Part shown: positions 50,025-60,668 of the stretch, one piece after another
Position numbering within the stretch: the stretch's first letter is position 1
Layout: each line of letters starts with the position of its first letter
NCBI GenBank assembly: GCA_905221615.1
Contig: CAJNDT010005779.1
Location: forward strand, 211,501-275,500
DNA: 64,000 nt
Source: Symbiodinium sp. CCMP2592
Taxonomy: Eukaryota > Sar > Dinophyceae > Suessiales > Symbiodiniaceae
Direction: 5' to 3'
Made by a program: the position numbers and the translations under genes
The notes under the pieces: generated by a model
Told to the model about the DNA's origin: nothing
What the model saw: the letters and a program-made list of their open reading frames with translations, nothing else
The model's database searches: none

Positions 50025-53000
50025 GGCCTGCGAAGGGGTGGATGAAGGGTTACGGGTCCTGACGTCCCTGCAGCTTGGGCTTGTGAGTGGCACTGAGCGC
50101 GCGCCTGACTCCGTGATGGTGTTGCACGATTTCTACATGTTTGGGGGCGGCTGTCGTCCCGGAGGGATGTGGCGGCTGCTCGCGGCGGGGCTCCTCGTGG
50201 CGATTCTGCGTAAGTTTGCGGTTGCTGCGAGTGACCCTGTGATCTACCAACAGTATGACAAGGGTGTGATTGATTGGTGGTTTGGTCAGCCCAGGGTCGG
50301 AAGTGATGATGCGGTCAAGCTGCCTGGGCAGAGCAACTTGGGGGGATGGAGCCTCACGAGCCAGGAGGTGAGGATGCTCGTGGGGTGTTGGTGGAGGTGG
50401 CCGAGAATGCTGCCGGTGGTGCTCCTGTTGGGAGCCGATGGTGGAGCAGGGCAGCCTGATGAACCCTTCGGAGAATGGCCTCCGTTTTGGTTCCACCATG
50501 CCTGTACGGAGCTTGCCGGCATGCAGGCTAGAGGGGTCAATGTTGGGGAGGTGCTGACTTACCTTGCTCATGTGATTGGGAGTCGCCCTGATGTCCCTTA
50601 CTGGCAGTGGAGCATGAACTTGTACGGGCAGCTTGAGGCAATGTTGCATGACTACCAAGGGAACAACGTGCTGCCCGGAGTTGTGTCCGAAGAGGTGCAA
50701 ACATGGTGCCGTTACGTGGATCAGCACGCGCACCAAGAGTTTATGGCCATCGTGCACCCACGGCAGCAGGCTGACATGGACTTGTTGGCCACGGAGGAGG
50801 CTGACTTTGACTTGGACCTGGACGAGGACATGGCCGAGGACGAGGAGGACAGGAGGCACCGTGAAGACTACAATGAAAGGAGGAAGTTGCCCATGTTGGT
50901 GGCTCAGCTACACGGCTTGGGAGAGCGTGCCTCGTCGAGTCGAACAAGGCCTGCGTGGGTGATGCCGCCAGAACCGCCGAGGAAGATGTCCCGACGGGCT
51001 ACTACGTGGGAGGTGTGGACTGCTCATGCACTGGACGATATGCAGGGCTGGCTCAATGCAGGGTGTGATGTGAGCACTGCCCTTGATGAGCTGGCGAACA
51101 GGGTCATGCAACGAGGCTGTGAGGACTACACCAGAAATGCCATGGAGTGCCTTACGGAGCTTCGACAGGACCTCCCTGAAAACCTGCAGGGCCCGAGAAG
51201 TGCACGTGGAGTGAGTGAATGGGCTCGAGCTATGGAAGAGGACCTGTTCTACGGGTGTTCTGGCTTGGCTCGGACGGGAGGAGTTACGAATGAGGAGGGC
51301 GACTTGGAGGAGGACACTTTCACTGGGGATGAGGACCATGGTGACTTCGTGGCCCTGCCCTCGCTCAAAATGGATAAAAAGTGGCTTAAGCAGACTGGCA
51401 GCCGAAGAAGGCAACGGGCTGGTGACAGGCCGGAGCGACCGGAAGCACGACGTGGTGGCGGCCATGAAAGAACGACGGCAGCGAAGGCCAAGGCGAGGGC
51501 TCCCCAGGGAGAAGGGCACACTACGACGGAAGTCCGGCGTCTGAAGCCAGTTGCCAAGAAGTGCCCTTTCATCCGAAGGGAAGCTGGGCGGTCGGCTCCA
51601 TCGTCAGGGTCGAGGGCAAACCCTGCTCCGACTCAGGACCAGAGGGCACCACTGCCGCGGCCTGCGGTTGCTGCTGCTGCAGCTGAGCCGTCATCGGGGC
51701 CGGAACTTCCTCCCTTAAGTATGGCAGAAGCAGTGGACACCTGGGTGATGATGTTGGGGCTGGCTAGTGCTGAGGATTTGGATGCACGCCCAAACACGGT
51801 CCTGCCGGGGTACACGATCTCCAGCATCACGGAGACACTCTGGAGCTACAGTGCCCGTGATCGTGTGACGTTGGTTCTAGCATTCCAACAGCTGATCCAC
51901 AAGCTTCTTACGGCGGTTGGGTGTACCATTCAGTCGGCCATTGAAGTGGAAGAGAATAGCCGTGACGGCTTGGTGGAGGTGGAAGTGGACGAGGCAGGCC
52001 TGTTCCAGGTGATGCAGTACAGCAGCTACCACGGGGCAAGCCAGGTGGAGGAGGGTGATGTTGTCAGTACCATGATGACCAAGGGTTTAAAGTACCAGGA
52101 CAGCAAGTACACACAACAAGATTGGTGGGAATGCCTGGCAAACCTGCAATCTGCACTGACACTGCAGACCAAAGGGGCTCGAAGGGCAAATATCAGGTGG
52201 ATGATGAGGAGGCTGCACCACCGTGACACAGATGTGGTCCACGGCTACTTGCTCGGCCATGCGCGCAATCGAGCAGGGGACCTGTTGGCACTGCTGACCG
52301 CTATGTTGGCTGATGTTGCACAGGCAGAGCCGACGGAGGCAGGTGAGCTTTGGTGTTTGGAGTGGTGGCAGCAGGTGGAAGTCTACCTGCCGATTGGGCT
52401 GTGGTCCATGGCGGCCCGTGGTGAGGCGGTCCCTCGCAGAGATCCGGACCCTATCTTGTTCATGAGGCCCTTGCCGGACGAGAGCCCAACGGAGGAGGCA
52501 GATGCTTGTGCGACAACTGCCCCGGCTGCTGGTCAGGGGGAAAGTCCCGGGCGTGATGAGGAAGCAGAGTGGGATCTACAGCGGTTGCTGGAGGACGAAC
52601 GGGAGGCTGCCATTGACAAGGAGCGCCGTGAACGTGAAGAACATTGGCATGCCCAAGAAGTAGCTCGGCAGCTTCGAGAGGAAGAACGAGCTATGGAGGC
52701 CTATCGAACTATGGTGGCCCGTGATTGGGATGATTGGGCGATGTGGGACTCGATGTATGGACAGCCGAGAGTGCGGAAGAGGGGTCGTCATGTGGTGGTG
52801 GAGCTGTCCTCCGGCAGTATGGATGGGCCACGCCTGGCCCGGAAACTACGAGTGCCGGTACGAGAGGGAGAACCTGCATGGCTCCAGCTGATGGTCAACA
52901 TCGAGGAGATCTCTGATGAGGAGGTCCCGCCCACAATGCCGGTGGAGGACAAGGTGGAGGAGAATGTGGTGAGTAGCCCATCTGGAGTCATCCCACCAAG

Positions 53001-53388
53001 TCAGGTGAGTACGGTGCCTGTGGGTTCGGGCATGGGGCCGTTGCTGGCTGAGGGGCCGGAGGCTCCGCTGGACCCGGTGCTGGCCAACATGCCGATGGAG
53101 GAGTACCAGAAACTTTATGCACAGTGGCAAAGAGGGGACATCCAGAGTGCGGCGGTGATCGAAGGGTTCGGGGAACAGTTGCTTGAGCTCTTCCAGGCCC
53201 AGTTTGCCTTGATGCGAGGCGAAGGTGGGGATACGTTGCCAGTTCAGGACACCATGAGCTTGCCTGGGCCTGATGATGTGAACACCGAAGACCCCGAGGG
53301 AGACCATGGTATTCCTGATACAATGAGTTTGCCGGGCTACGAGGGGACCGCGAGTGCAGGGAAGGAGGGCGACCTGGGTGACAACTGA
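49915..53388 (+). CDS. LINE ORF3, 1157-aa protein of unknown function
   Basis: Starts at the ATG at 49915 (a GTG lies 18 bases earlier), overlapping ORF2 by 110 nt one frame away. Features seen: hydrophobic N-terminal segments (GFSTMIYRGCLVANLLYLLS; MWRLLAAGLLVAILRKFAVA), a very acidic run (DFDLDLDEDMAEDEEDRRHR), a basic Arg-rich middle, a charged helix around residues 890-940 (EREEHWHAQEVARQLREEER) and a C-terminal repeated DTMSLPG motif (two copies). No known domain is recognised. A third ORF this long is unusual for LINEs. Its open frame and codon use argue for selection. It could be a structural or targeting protein. Confidence 0.75.
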   Translation: MLLTIDLDGEGSGLLGFSTMIYRGCLVANLLYLLSHRACEGVDEGLRVLTSLQLGLVSGTERAPDSVMVLHDFYMFGGGCRPGGMWRLLAAGLLVAILRKFAVAASDPVIYQQYDKGVIDWWFGQPRVGSDDAVKLPGQSNLGGWSLTSQEVRMLVGCWWRWPRMLPVVLLLGADGGAGQPDEPFGEWPPFWFHHACTELAGMQARGVNVGEVLTYLAHVIGSRPDVPYWQWSMNLYGQLEAMLHDYQGNNVLPGVVSEEVQTWCRYVDQHAHQEFMAIVHPRQQADMDLLATEEADFDLDLDEDMAEDEEDRRHREDYNERRKLPMLVAQLHGLGERASSSRTRPAWVMPPEPPRKMSRRATTWEVWTAHALDDMQGWLNAGCDVSTALDELANRVMQRGCEDYTRNAMECLTELRQDLPENLQGPRSARGVSEWARAMEEDLFYGCSGLARTGGVTNEEGDLEEDTFTGDEDHGDFVALPSLKMDKKWLKQTGSRRRQRAGDRPERPEARRGGGHERTTAAKAKARAPQGEGHTTTEVRRLKPVAKKCPFIRREAGRSAPSSGSRANPAPTQDQRAPLPRPAVAAAAAEPSSGPELPPLSMAEAVDTWVMMLGLASAEDLDARPNTVLPGYTISSITETLWSYSARDRVTLVLAFQQLIHKLLTAVGCTIQSAIEVEENSRDGLVEVEVDEAGLFQVMQYSSYHGASQVEEGDVVSTMMTKGLKYQDSKYTQQDWWECLANLQSALTLQTKGARRANIRWMMRRLHHRDTDVVHGYLLGHARNRAGDLLALLTAMLADVAQAEPTEAGELWCLEWWQQVEVYLPIGLWSMAARGEAVPRRDPDPILFMRPLPDESPTEEADACATTAPAAGQGESPGRDEEAEWDLQRLLEDEREAAIDKERREREEHWHAQEVARQLREEERAMEAYRTMVARDWDDWAMWDSMYGQPRVRKRGRHVVVELSSGSMDGPRLARKLRVPVREGEPAWLQLMVNIEEISDEEVPPTMPVEDKVEENVVSSPSGVIPPSQVSTVPVGSGMGPLLAEGPEAPLDPVLANMPMEEYQKLYAQWQRGDIQSAAVIEGFGEQLLELFQAQFALMRGEGGDTLPVQDTMSLPGPDDVNTEDPEGDHGIPDTMSLPGYEGTASAGKEGDLGDN

Positions 53389-53492
53389 GTTGGGTTAATG
53401 TGCTGTTTGTTGGAGCCTGTAAGTGCTCTAACTCTCCTGGCCTGATGGCCTTGAAGCTAGCCCATTACCTGGCAGGCATCAAAAAGGAGCTT

Positions 53493-53516
53493 AAAAAAAA
53501 AAAAACCCTAAACCCT
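53493..53516 (+). other. Poly(A) end of LINE joined to telomeric repeat
   Basis: Thirteen A (53493-53505) run directly into CCCTAAACCCT (53506-53516). The A tail merges with the AAA of a CCCTAAA unit, as expected if cDNA synthesis was primed in a telomeric tract. Confidence 0.8.
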
Positions 53517-53631
53517 TCCGGATCAGAATTCAGCGGAGGCTTGCGAAGGCTCAAGTTTCCAAAAAAAAAACAGTGTGCTAGTCACGAGCTTCGGCCTCTG
53601 AAGGTTTCGAGACAGGGCCAAAGCTTATCGG

Positions 53632-53757
53632 ACAGTATTATAGTATTATATAGTATTATAGTATTGTGGCATTATAGTATGGTAGTATCATGTTATCATA
53701 GTATTATGGTATTATGGTATTATGGTACTATGGTATTGTGGTATTGTGATATCATGG
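53632..53757 (+). repeat. GTATTAT(A/G) microsatellite
   Basis: About 125 bp of imperfect GTATTATA, GTATTATG and GTATTGTG units of 7-9 bp, in TA-rich sequence. Confidence 0.85.
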
Positions 53758-54208
53758 TTTCTTGTCGCCCAGTGCCCTCTGAGGACGCCGATTGGCCCGA
53801 TGAGGCTTTGAGGTCACGCTGGGCCGAGACTTTGAAGGAACTGGATCTGCCGCGGCTCACCAAGAGGCGGGGTCATCCGAGTTGTTTGAGGCAGGAAGAG
53901 AGACTGAGAAAAGACCATTGTAGCCGCCGCCAATGATGTTCGGCTTGGTCATATTGAGTGCCCATTCGAAGTCACCTTCCGGCTCCGTTGTGTTTCAATT
54001 TGACGTGGCAACAGACACTTAAATGCTCCAAGGTATCCAGAGCTCATCGAGCCGTTGCTGTTCCGACTACTGGAGAAGCTTGGTGTTGCCTGTGAAAGCT
54101 GTTCGGTGCGAGCTGGTCATGACGTTTGTGCCACCAGAGGTACGGACAGAGGCAGGAAGTTCCACGAATCCACACCCAATCGCTTGCTTCCGGAACCCTG
54201 AGCCCTTT

Positions 54209-54240
54209 TCCCTAAACCCTAAGTTTAGGCTTTAGGGTTT
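54209..54240. repeat. Inverted telomere-like fragment
   Basis: CCCTAAACCCTAAG is followed by TTTAGGC and TTTAGGGTTT, a head-to-head pair of telomeric repeats. It may be a relic of fusion or of repeat insertion. Confidence 0.6.
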
Positions 54241-54435
54241 CGGGACCCATTTCGCACATCCCCGAAGCCGGAGTTCTGGGAGCACAGGTTGAGGCCCGCC
54301 GAGGTTCTTAAGCTCAGCGACCGTTTTGAAACTCCTTGGCCCCAAGCAGAGCCCTCAATCCAACTGCAAAGTTTAAACATCAAGCTCGAAGCCCAAACCA
54401 CGCTGAAACCTTGCAGTTGGAGTTGGTTTTGGATA

Positions 54436-54539
54436 TGGGAGTTTCCGAAAATAGGGGACCCTACTAGAGCGCCCTAAATAGTAGGATCGTTCTTGTAAGG
54501 TCCCTCAGAAGAAGGTACCCCTAATTTTCGGAAACTCCC
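54436..54539. mobile_element. Short MITE with about 24-bp terminal inverted repeats
   Basis: Starts GGGAGTTTCCGAAAATAGGG and ends with the inverted CCCTAATTTTCGGAAACTCCC; inner ACCCTACTA and TAGTAGGAT also pair. Partial relatives lie at 45717-45790 and, more weakly, 37583-37625. No coding capacity. Confidence 0.75.
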
Positions 54540-55443
54540 ATTTCTGAATCTCCTGACTTTGCATTGTTGGCTATGCAATCTGGGATCGACTGGGGTGGCC
54601 TTCTGTACAAAAAGCTAAGGCTCCCCCTTTGTTGCAGGTTGTGTGAGGGTTTTGCTGGGAGTCACGCAAAAGCCATGGGTTCATCATTCCGAATCCTGCT
54701 CGACTGTGCTACAAGGCTGTTGAAGACTGCATGAGTAGCCGGCTTCCGCAGTCATACGATTCGAAGACTTTCCTAGGGGTTCCGTGCAGCTTTATTGCGA
54801 CCAGCTTTTGTGCCGGTGTTCACCCTGCGTCTTCCGCCCGTTGAGAAACCCTGCAATCGCGGCTAAGCAGAAGGCGGAGGCAAGAGACCCCTCAACTAGA
54901 ATAGGGTCCCTTTAAAGGGGCTTACGTAGGGGTTACTATAAGGATTCTTACAGGTATCCATCAAGGTACTATAATATAGGGGCCTGAAGAGTTGGAATAG
55001 TATAGCCTTGTGGCCCGAAGCCGTGAAGTCCGAAGCCTTCACACTTCTGCGGCGCTGAGGATGGTGGTGCAGCTGAGCGAGGCACTCGCCGCTTCCTCCG
55101 AGGGGTCGAAGGCAGCCTTTCATCGAGGTAAAAAGGTAAAAAATGAGGTAACCATAGTTACACTGATAGGTATACTGACGTATATGGTAACCATAGTTTC
55201 AATGACGACTTAATGACTCACATCTCCCAAACCCTAAACCCTACTCTCAGAGGGACTTCACAAAGGGCTTCTACGAGCTGTGGCTTTGGGCGGTTGCTCC
55301 AGTAAGGGCCCCTGAACGCGGTTAGGCGTTGATGTTCTGGGGTTTCGAGTTTGGAGCAGGTCTCAACTCCACACTTTGGCCGACATGAAGCTCTGTTGAC
55401 CTGGGGACTTGTGGCAGTACTGACTGGACCGTGAGAGGCAGAA

Positions 55444-55479
55444 AGAGAGAGAGAGAGAGAGAGAGAGATATAGAGAGAG
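55444..55479 (+). repeat. (GA)n microsatellite
   Basis: About 12 GA units followed by ATATAGAGAGAG. Confidence 0.9.
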
Positions 55480-55782
55480 TTCGGTGACTGCTTCCTTTCA
55501 GACATGCTGGCTCCATGCCGACCCTGATGGCTTTACAGGCGACAGGAGGCAGTGACGACACTCCCACGCCGCGGCCTCAAAGCCGGGCTTGGGGACAGTT
55601 CCGACACATGGAGAAGGAATGAGAAGGGAGCTTGGAGGGAGATTCGCAGACTTGATGCACGGCTTGCATTACCTGCCGTGGTATTCGGCTGTTTATTAGT
55701 AGGTTGTAGGTTTCGCATGTGCTGCTGCATGTGATGACCTTCCACAAGTCGAGCCGAAGATGTGCGAAAGCGTGCTTGCATG

Positions 55783-55790
55783 CATATATT

Positions 55791-55813
<23 letters not shown>
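55783..55813. repeat. (TA)n microsatellite
   Basis: About 15 TA units with one interruption. Confidence 0.9.
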
Positions 55814-55821
<8 letters not shown>

Positions 55822-56544
55822 GACTGCCAATTTACCGCCTGATGGCACCTACTCGTATATCATGTGGGTATCTATTGTGTGCAGATAAAAGCACACTTAC
55901 ACATATGTATGAAAAATGGGTGTGCAACTCTGTGCAGATGAACGTTGAATATCTAGTATCTCGAGACGGGAATGTATTTCTATATGGGTCAACCTACCAA
56001 AACTTTGCAAACGAAAGTTCAACGTGTTCTCGCAAGCGATAGTGTGCAAGTCTTCACGCATGCAGACTCAAGAGTTCGCACGGGTGGAGAGCCAGGCGGC
56101 AGAATGTATGAAGGTGAGAAGCCCCTTCCCTTGTCCACCAACGAACTGAACAATCAGATGCAGTCTGGGCGTAAAATGAGCAGAAGTGACAACTTGGATG
56201 CAGACTTCTGGAAGGGTTTGTATATGTGATGGTATATAGCAAACAATCAAAACAAGCAAAAGCCAGGCCAGACGTCCAGTCGGTATCAGGACTTTGCGCC
56301 GCTGCACGCTCGTAGGTTTCGTGGTATCTACATTTTCCGCATGTTTAAGACATGCACCAAATTGTCTGCTTTGATTCTTTTAACATGCTGCTGACTATTC
56401 GCGATCTTACACTCATGCTTTGCAAAATGGCCATTGCAGGAGCAGTGGTTGATTTGTTGCGTCTGAGAGATGCCATCCTGGCCTGGGTATGCGAAGAGAC
56501 CTTGTTGGATGTAAGCAGATGTTCTACGAAGAAAGCAGTTTGTG

Positions 56545-56616
56545 CACACATACGCACATACGTACATATATACATACATATGTGCATACATACATACGCA
56601 CTCACATGCACACGCA
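56545..56616 (+). repeat. ACAT/ACGC microsatellite
   Basis: Imperfect ACATACGC and ACATACAT units of 4-8 bp, continuing weakly as CACACGCACGCA. Confidence 0.85.
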
Positions 56617-58419
56617 CGCAACCGCAAACAGAAATAAACACATGCATGCACACGACATAATCATACATAAGTTCATGTATGCATGGTCCCTCAAAAAGTC
56701 TAATGCTTTTGCAGATTTGTCGGAGCTGTCGTTGCGGACTCCGCTTCCCAGACGTCCATCCTTTGGTGCTTGATTCGATAGATCTGCCGCCTGTACGTAA
56801 AGATCAAAGGAAACAGACTTACGAGCATTCGGGGATGATCCATGATCAACACGGATCGGAGGTTTGCAACACTGATGGGCTCCCGAGTTAACTTCTCCGC
56901 AGTCGGGATTCTAGATATGGCCCCAGATAGAACCGAATGAAAAAGGGAGCCAGACGCCAATCCCCAAACCCCAATCCATAACATTCCATATCTCCAAGCG
57001 CTAAACTAAATTCGGGGGCTGTTGTGGCTGGCCCTGAGATCCCGCAACCCTGAGAAATGGGGCTATATAACCTACATGGGTTGGAGGTTAAGGGGCCTTG
57101 GATGAAGGGATTTTAGGGCGCTCTCTCGCAGCATAGAGCTCAGGTCTTTGCCGCAAGGCGAGGGCGGCGACCAGGTCTGCCGACTGCTAACCTGTGTAGG
57201 GTGAGGGAGTTTCACACTGTACACCAAGGCACTCCAACCTGTCAAATCTAATGATTCTAATGCCTGGTGCGGCCACCGGAGCCGGACGACTCTCGTTTTT
57301 CAAGCCGTCAGGCGGAGGATCTGTCGCAGCGGGGCCCGCGTGGCGGTGCTGTGCCACGCCCGGATGCGGAGCCATCCGAGGCCTTGACACTGTTCCGAAT
57401 GCTGTGCAAGGCAGACCAAGCATACCGGAAGTGGGGAATGACTGGGTTCTTGTTACTGTCAGGATTTAATTTAAGTTATTCTAATCGGGATCTATCGTAA
57501 TTATAATGGTTTCCCTGTTATGGTTACTTAGATTCAATCCCTTAACAAGTTACCCAGATAAAAGGCAAGGTGTAGGGCTCTTGGTAGTTTCCGTGATGGC
57601 GAGAAGATGGCGTAGCAGACCGTCGGGTCTTGAAGTTGAGATGAGGGTTACGGTTACTCAGAGATTTCACAATCTTGTAATGTAGGGGCCTTAGTAATTA
57701 GAATAGGTTTTCCTTTCAGGGGATCCTTTAAAGGGGTCAATAAGGGATATATAGTAGGGTTCTATGATATGGGGGCCTTGGGAGTTAGAATAGGGTTTTG
57801 CAGGGGATGTTATGCTATATAATTGTAAGAAGGAGCCCGCAAAACCCTATTCTAATTATGAAGGCTTCTGCAGTAACTCCTCCACCAAGCTGTGTGTCAG
57901 GAGGATCCCTCTCCGGAAGCCCTGGGTGAGCGACTGGCGCAGGAGCGATCTCAACAAAGGCTGCATTCAATCGTTAAGAAGGGAAGGGCCTTGGGCTACA
58001 TTACCATTACAGTTTACTCACATGGGGAGTAGGAGGGGGATAAAGCTGTCGACGGCTGGGGTTTCTGGCTGGCGAAGACGCTTGCGAATTCTCGGTGCCT
58101 GGCGGGTCCTGACATGCGCACAGGGTTGGATGGGCACACATAGCTGTAGAGCCCTGCTTCAAAGGAGACAGCGGGTTGGGCTTCCATGCGCACTATCAGC
58201 AGAGACAGGTCTGCATGCTCAGAGGCTCAGAATTTCACACTCCTTCTCGACTCTACGCCTCTGCTCAGTGCGACACTTAATAGGGCTTAGGCCAGCTGCA
58301 CAGACTAGTTTTGAGGAGCGTTTACGAAAAAGATGCTGATCCCAAAGATACTCCGACCTGTCGCCAAAAGATACCACAAGTCACAAGTCCTCCAAGCCGT
58401 GAGGCTTGAAATCCAGCAG

Positions 58420-58488
58420 ATATATATATATACACTAATATATATATATATATATATATATATTAGTGTATATATATATATATATATA
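58420..58488. repeat. Palindromic (TA)n
   Basis: A central (TA)n of about 22 bp is flanked by ACACTAA and its complement TTAGTGT, then (TA)n again, so the whole 69 bp is nearly a perfect palindrome. Confidence 0.85.
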
Positions 58489-59140
58489 GAGCTTCTTGTA
58501 GCCTGCTCAGGCTTCAGCAGGCACGGCTTTCCGGGGGCTTCAGAGTTTCCGAGCCTCGCCTCGCCTCGAGCCATTTTGGCTCCCAGAAGTTCCCGTTCCT
58601 GCATTCCTTTCCGCGGCCCCTGAAGGGCTGTTTAAGAAGGGCCGGGCCCGCCCCCGAAAGCCCCCCGAAAGCAGCGCAGAGCGATGTTTCGACCACCGCC
58701 GGGCCTGGAAGGCTACGGCCAGGGCCAGGGCCACTTGGAGGTTCATGAATAGTTATAAGTAGGGTTATAAGTCCCCTAATAGGAGTTATAAGTACAGTTC
58801 CCTGACTTATAACCCCACTTATAGCTACCCTAAACCCTAAACCCCACAGAACCCTTAAAGCATCCCTTAAAGGAACCCCTATAACCCCACTTGTGACTAC
58901 CCTTGAACCTCCAAGTAGGCCCTAACCCCTATACCCTTATAGAATACCTATAGATCCCTTTAAAGGGGACCCTTAAAGGAACCCCCATAAAAACTACCCT
59001 TGAACCTCCCAGGCCAGGCGGGCCCTACACCGCCGGGGCCGGAGCAGGAGGCTGAGGGGTCCCTCGGCAACGAGAGCCCCCGAAGGAAGGAACCTGATTA
59101 AGAAACCCTGGCCCCAGAACCACCGGTAAATAGATAAATA

Positions 59141-59182
59141 AATATATATATATATACACACACACACACATATATATATATG
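59141..59182. repeat. (TA)n(CA)n(TA)n microsatellite
   Basis: Compound dinucleotide repeat, ending just before a C run. Confidence 0.9.
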
Positions 59183-59569
59183 GTCACCCCCCCCCAAGAT
59201 CCACACCCACTCTGTTCCTCTCTCTCACGCATAACCAAGCGTTTCGAACCTACCTTCTCCATGTGCAGAAAGTGCTGTAAATACCAGCGGGAACGGCTTC
59301 TCTGTAGAACAGCTTCTTTGCTCATAGCATGTCTACAAACTCTTGACATCGAACATTTTGCACACCAGGATCTGGTTCCGAAATCAAGGGCTTAGTGGGA
59401 GGCAGAGTGCCAACACCAAGATACCGCCAAGGAACCAAAGGCATGACATACCTTGTATTTTTGGAAAAGACTGTTGATATACCACTACGCACAATAGTAT
59501 GCTGTCACTATCATTTTGATTTGACAGTCAAGATTCAGTGACAGTATAACAGTATAACACTTTACAAGC

Positions 59570-60395
59570 AGTAGTGTTGAAAAGTGCTGTGCAGTCCTTT
59601 CCATTTGGGTTTGGGAAAGCCCAATTTTAGGGACAGCACAGCACTTTTGAAGCTGAGGTGCCCTAAAGTGCTGTACTGTCCCTAAAAGTTGGGTTTGGCA
59701 GAGGCCAAATTTAGGGACAGTACAGCACTTTTGAAGCTCAGGTGCCCTAAAGTGCTGTACTGTCCCTAAAATTTGGCTTTCCCAAGCCAAAAGTGCTGTA
59801 CTGTCCCTAAAAAACCTAAAAAACCTATCCCCCAGCAACCTTCAGGCGTTCCCAGCCGATAGTCTCTGGAGGATAGGTTTTTTAGGTTTTTTAGGGACAG
59901 TACAGCACTTTTGGCTTGGGAAAGCCGAATTTTAGGGACAGCACAGCACTTTTGAAGCTGAGGTGCCCTAAAGCGCTGTACTGTCCCTAAAAGTTGGGTT
60001 TGGCAGAAGCCAAATTTAGGGACAGTACAGCACTTTTAAAGCTCCAGTGCCCTAAAGTGCTGTACTGTCCCTAAAATTTGGCTTTCCCAAGCCAAAAGTG
60101 CTGTACTGTCCCTAAAAAACACCTAAAAAACCTATCCCCCAGCAACCTTCAGGCGTTCCCAGCCGATAGTCTCTGGAGGATAGGTTTTTTAGGTTTTTTA
60201 GGGACAGTACAACACTTTTGGCTTGGGAAAGCCGAATTTTAGGGACAGCACAGCACTTTTGAAGCTGAGGTGCCCTAAAGTGCTGTACTGTCCCTAAAAG
60301 TTGGGTTTGGCAGAGGCCAAATTTAGGGACAGTACAGCACTTTTAAAGCTCCAGTGCCCTAAAGTGCTGTACTGTCCTTAAAATTTGGGTTTGGA
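59570..60395. repeat. Nested long-hairpin repeat, about 308-bp period, 2.5 copies
   Basis: The core AGTGCTGTACTGTCCCTAAA and its complement alternate along 800 bp. In each period the arm at 59775-59830 and its complement at 59871-59926 form a near-perfect 56-bp stem with a 40-nt loop; the same loop recurs about 308 bp downstream. Smaller palindromes (TTTGGCTTTCCCAAGCCAAA) lie between. No gene; the flanking stretch 60396-60668 also holds none. Confidence 0.85.
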
Positions 60396-60668
60396 GAAGC
60401 AGAGTTCAGGGACCATTCTACTCTAAGTTTCTTGCTGGAACCGTGAATGCTGCGGCAAAGATTGTTGGATGTGGACGATCTAATTATTTTCAGTACGAAC
60501 ATGAGTCCGACGTCTCGGCAAACCATGTGGAGCAGGACTGATGCATGATTGCTTCGGGCCGATGTTTTGTGCGCGAGGAGTCGCTGGGTGCCGATTCACA
60601 GCTTACCGCTGGAGCATCTAAATCAAAATGGTGCCTGCGATGGCATTTGCAGAGGCAAGGCAGCTCCC

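Larger units (their letters stand above)
45961..53505 (+). mobile_element. Full-length three-ORF LINE with spliced-leader 5' end, in telomeric repeats
   Basis: Order: spliced-leader relict, 168-bp leader, ORF1, ORF2 (endonuclease and reverse transcriptase), ORF3, about 100-bp trailer, 13-base poly(A) (53493-53505). CCCTAAA repeats lie on both sides, which fits either a target-site duplication within, or a preference for, telomeric DNA. All three frames are open, so the copy appears young. Confidence 0.85.
53517..59560. other. Non-coding, repeat-rich stretch
   Basis: No supported gene. It holds the microsatellites and MITE listed separately, telomere-like fragments, and many short AT-rich strings of the type TAGGGTCCCTTTAAAGGG and ACCCTTAAAGGAACCCC (54895-54980, 57680-57800, 58745-58990) that look like decayed members of one dispersed family. 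Confidence 0.5.

Noticed and set aside
57812-58339. 175-codon plus-strand frame
   Set aside because: Lies among decayed TAGGG-type repeats, with composition like random translation.
58568-58590. AGCCATTTTGGCTC resembling the spliced-leader core
   Set aside because: Only 14 bases match, the following AAG is missing and the core is itself nearly palindromic, so chance or an unrelated dispersed repeat is as likely.
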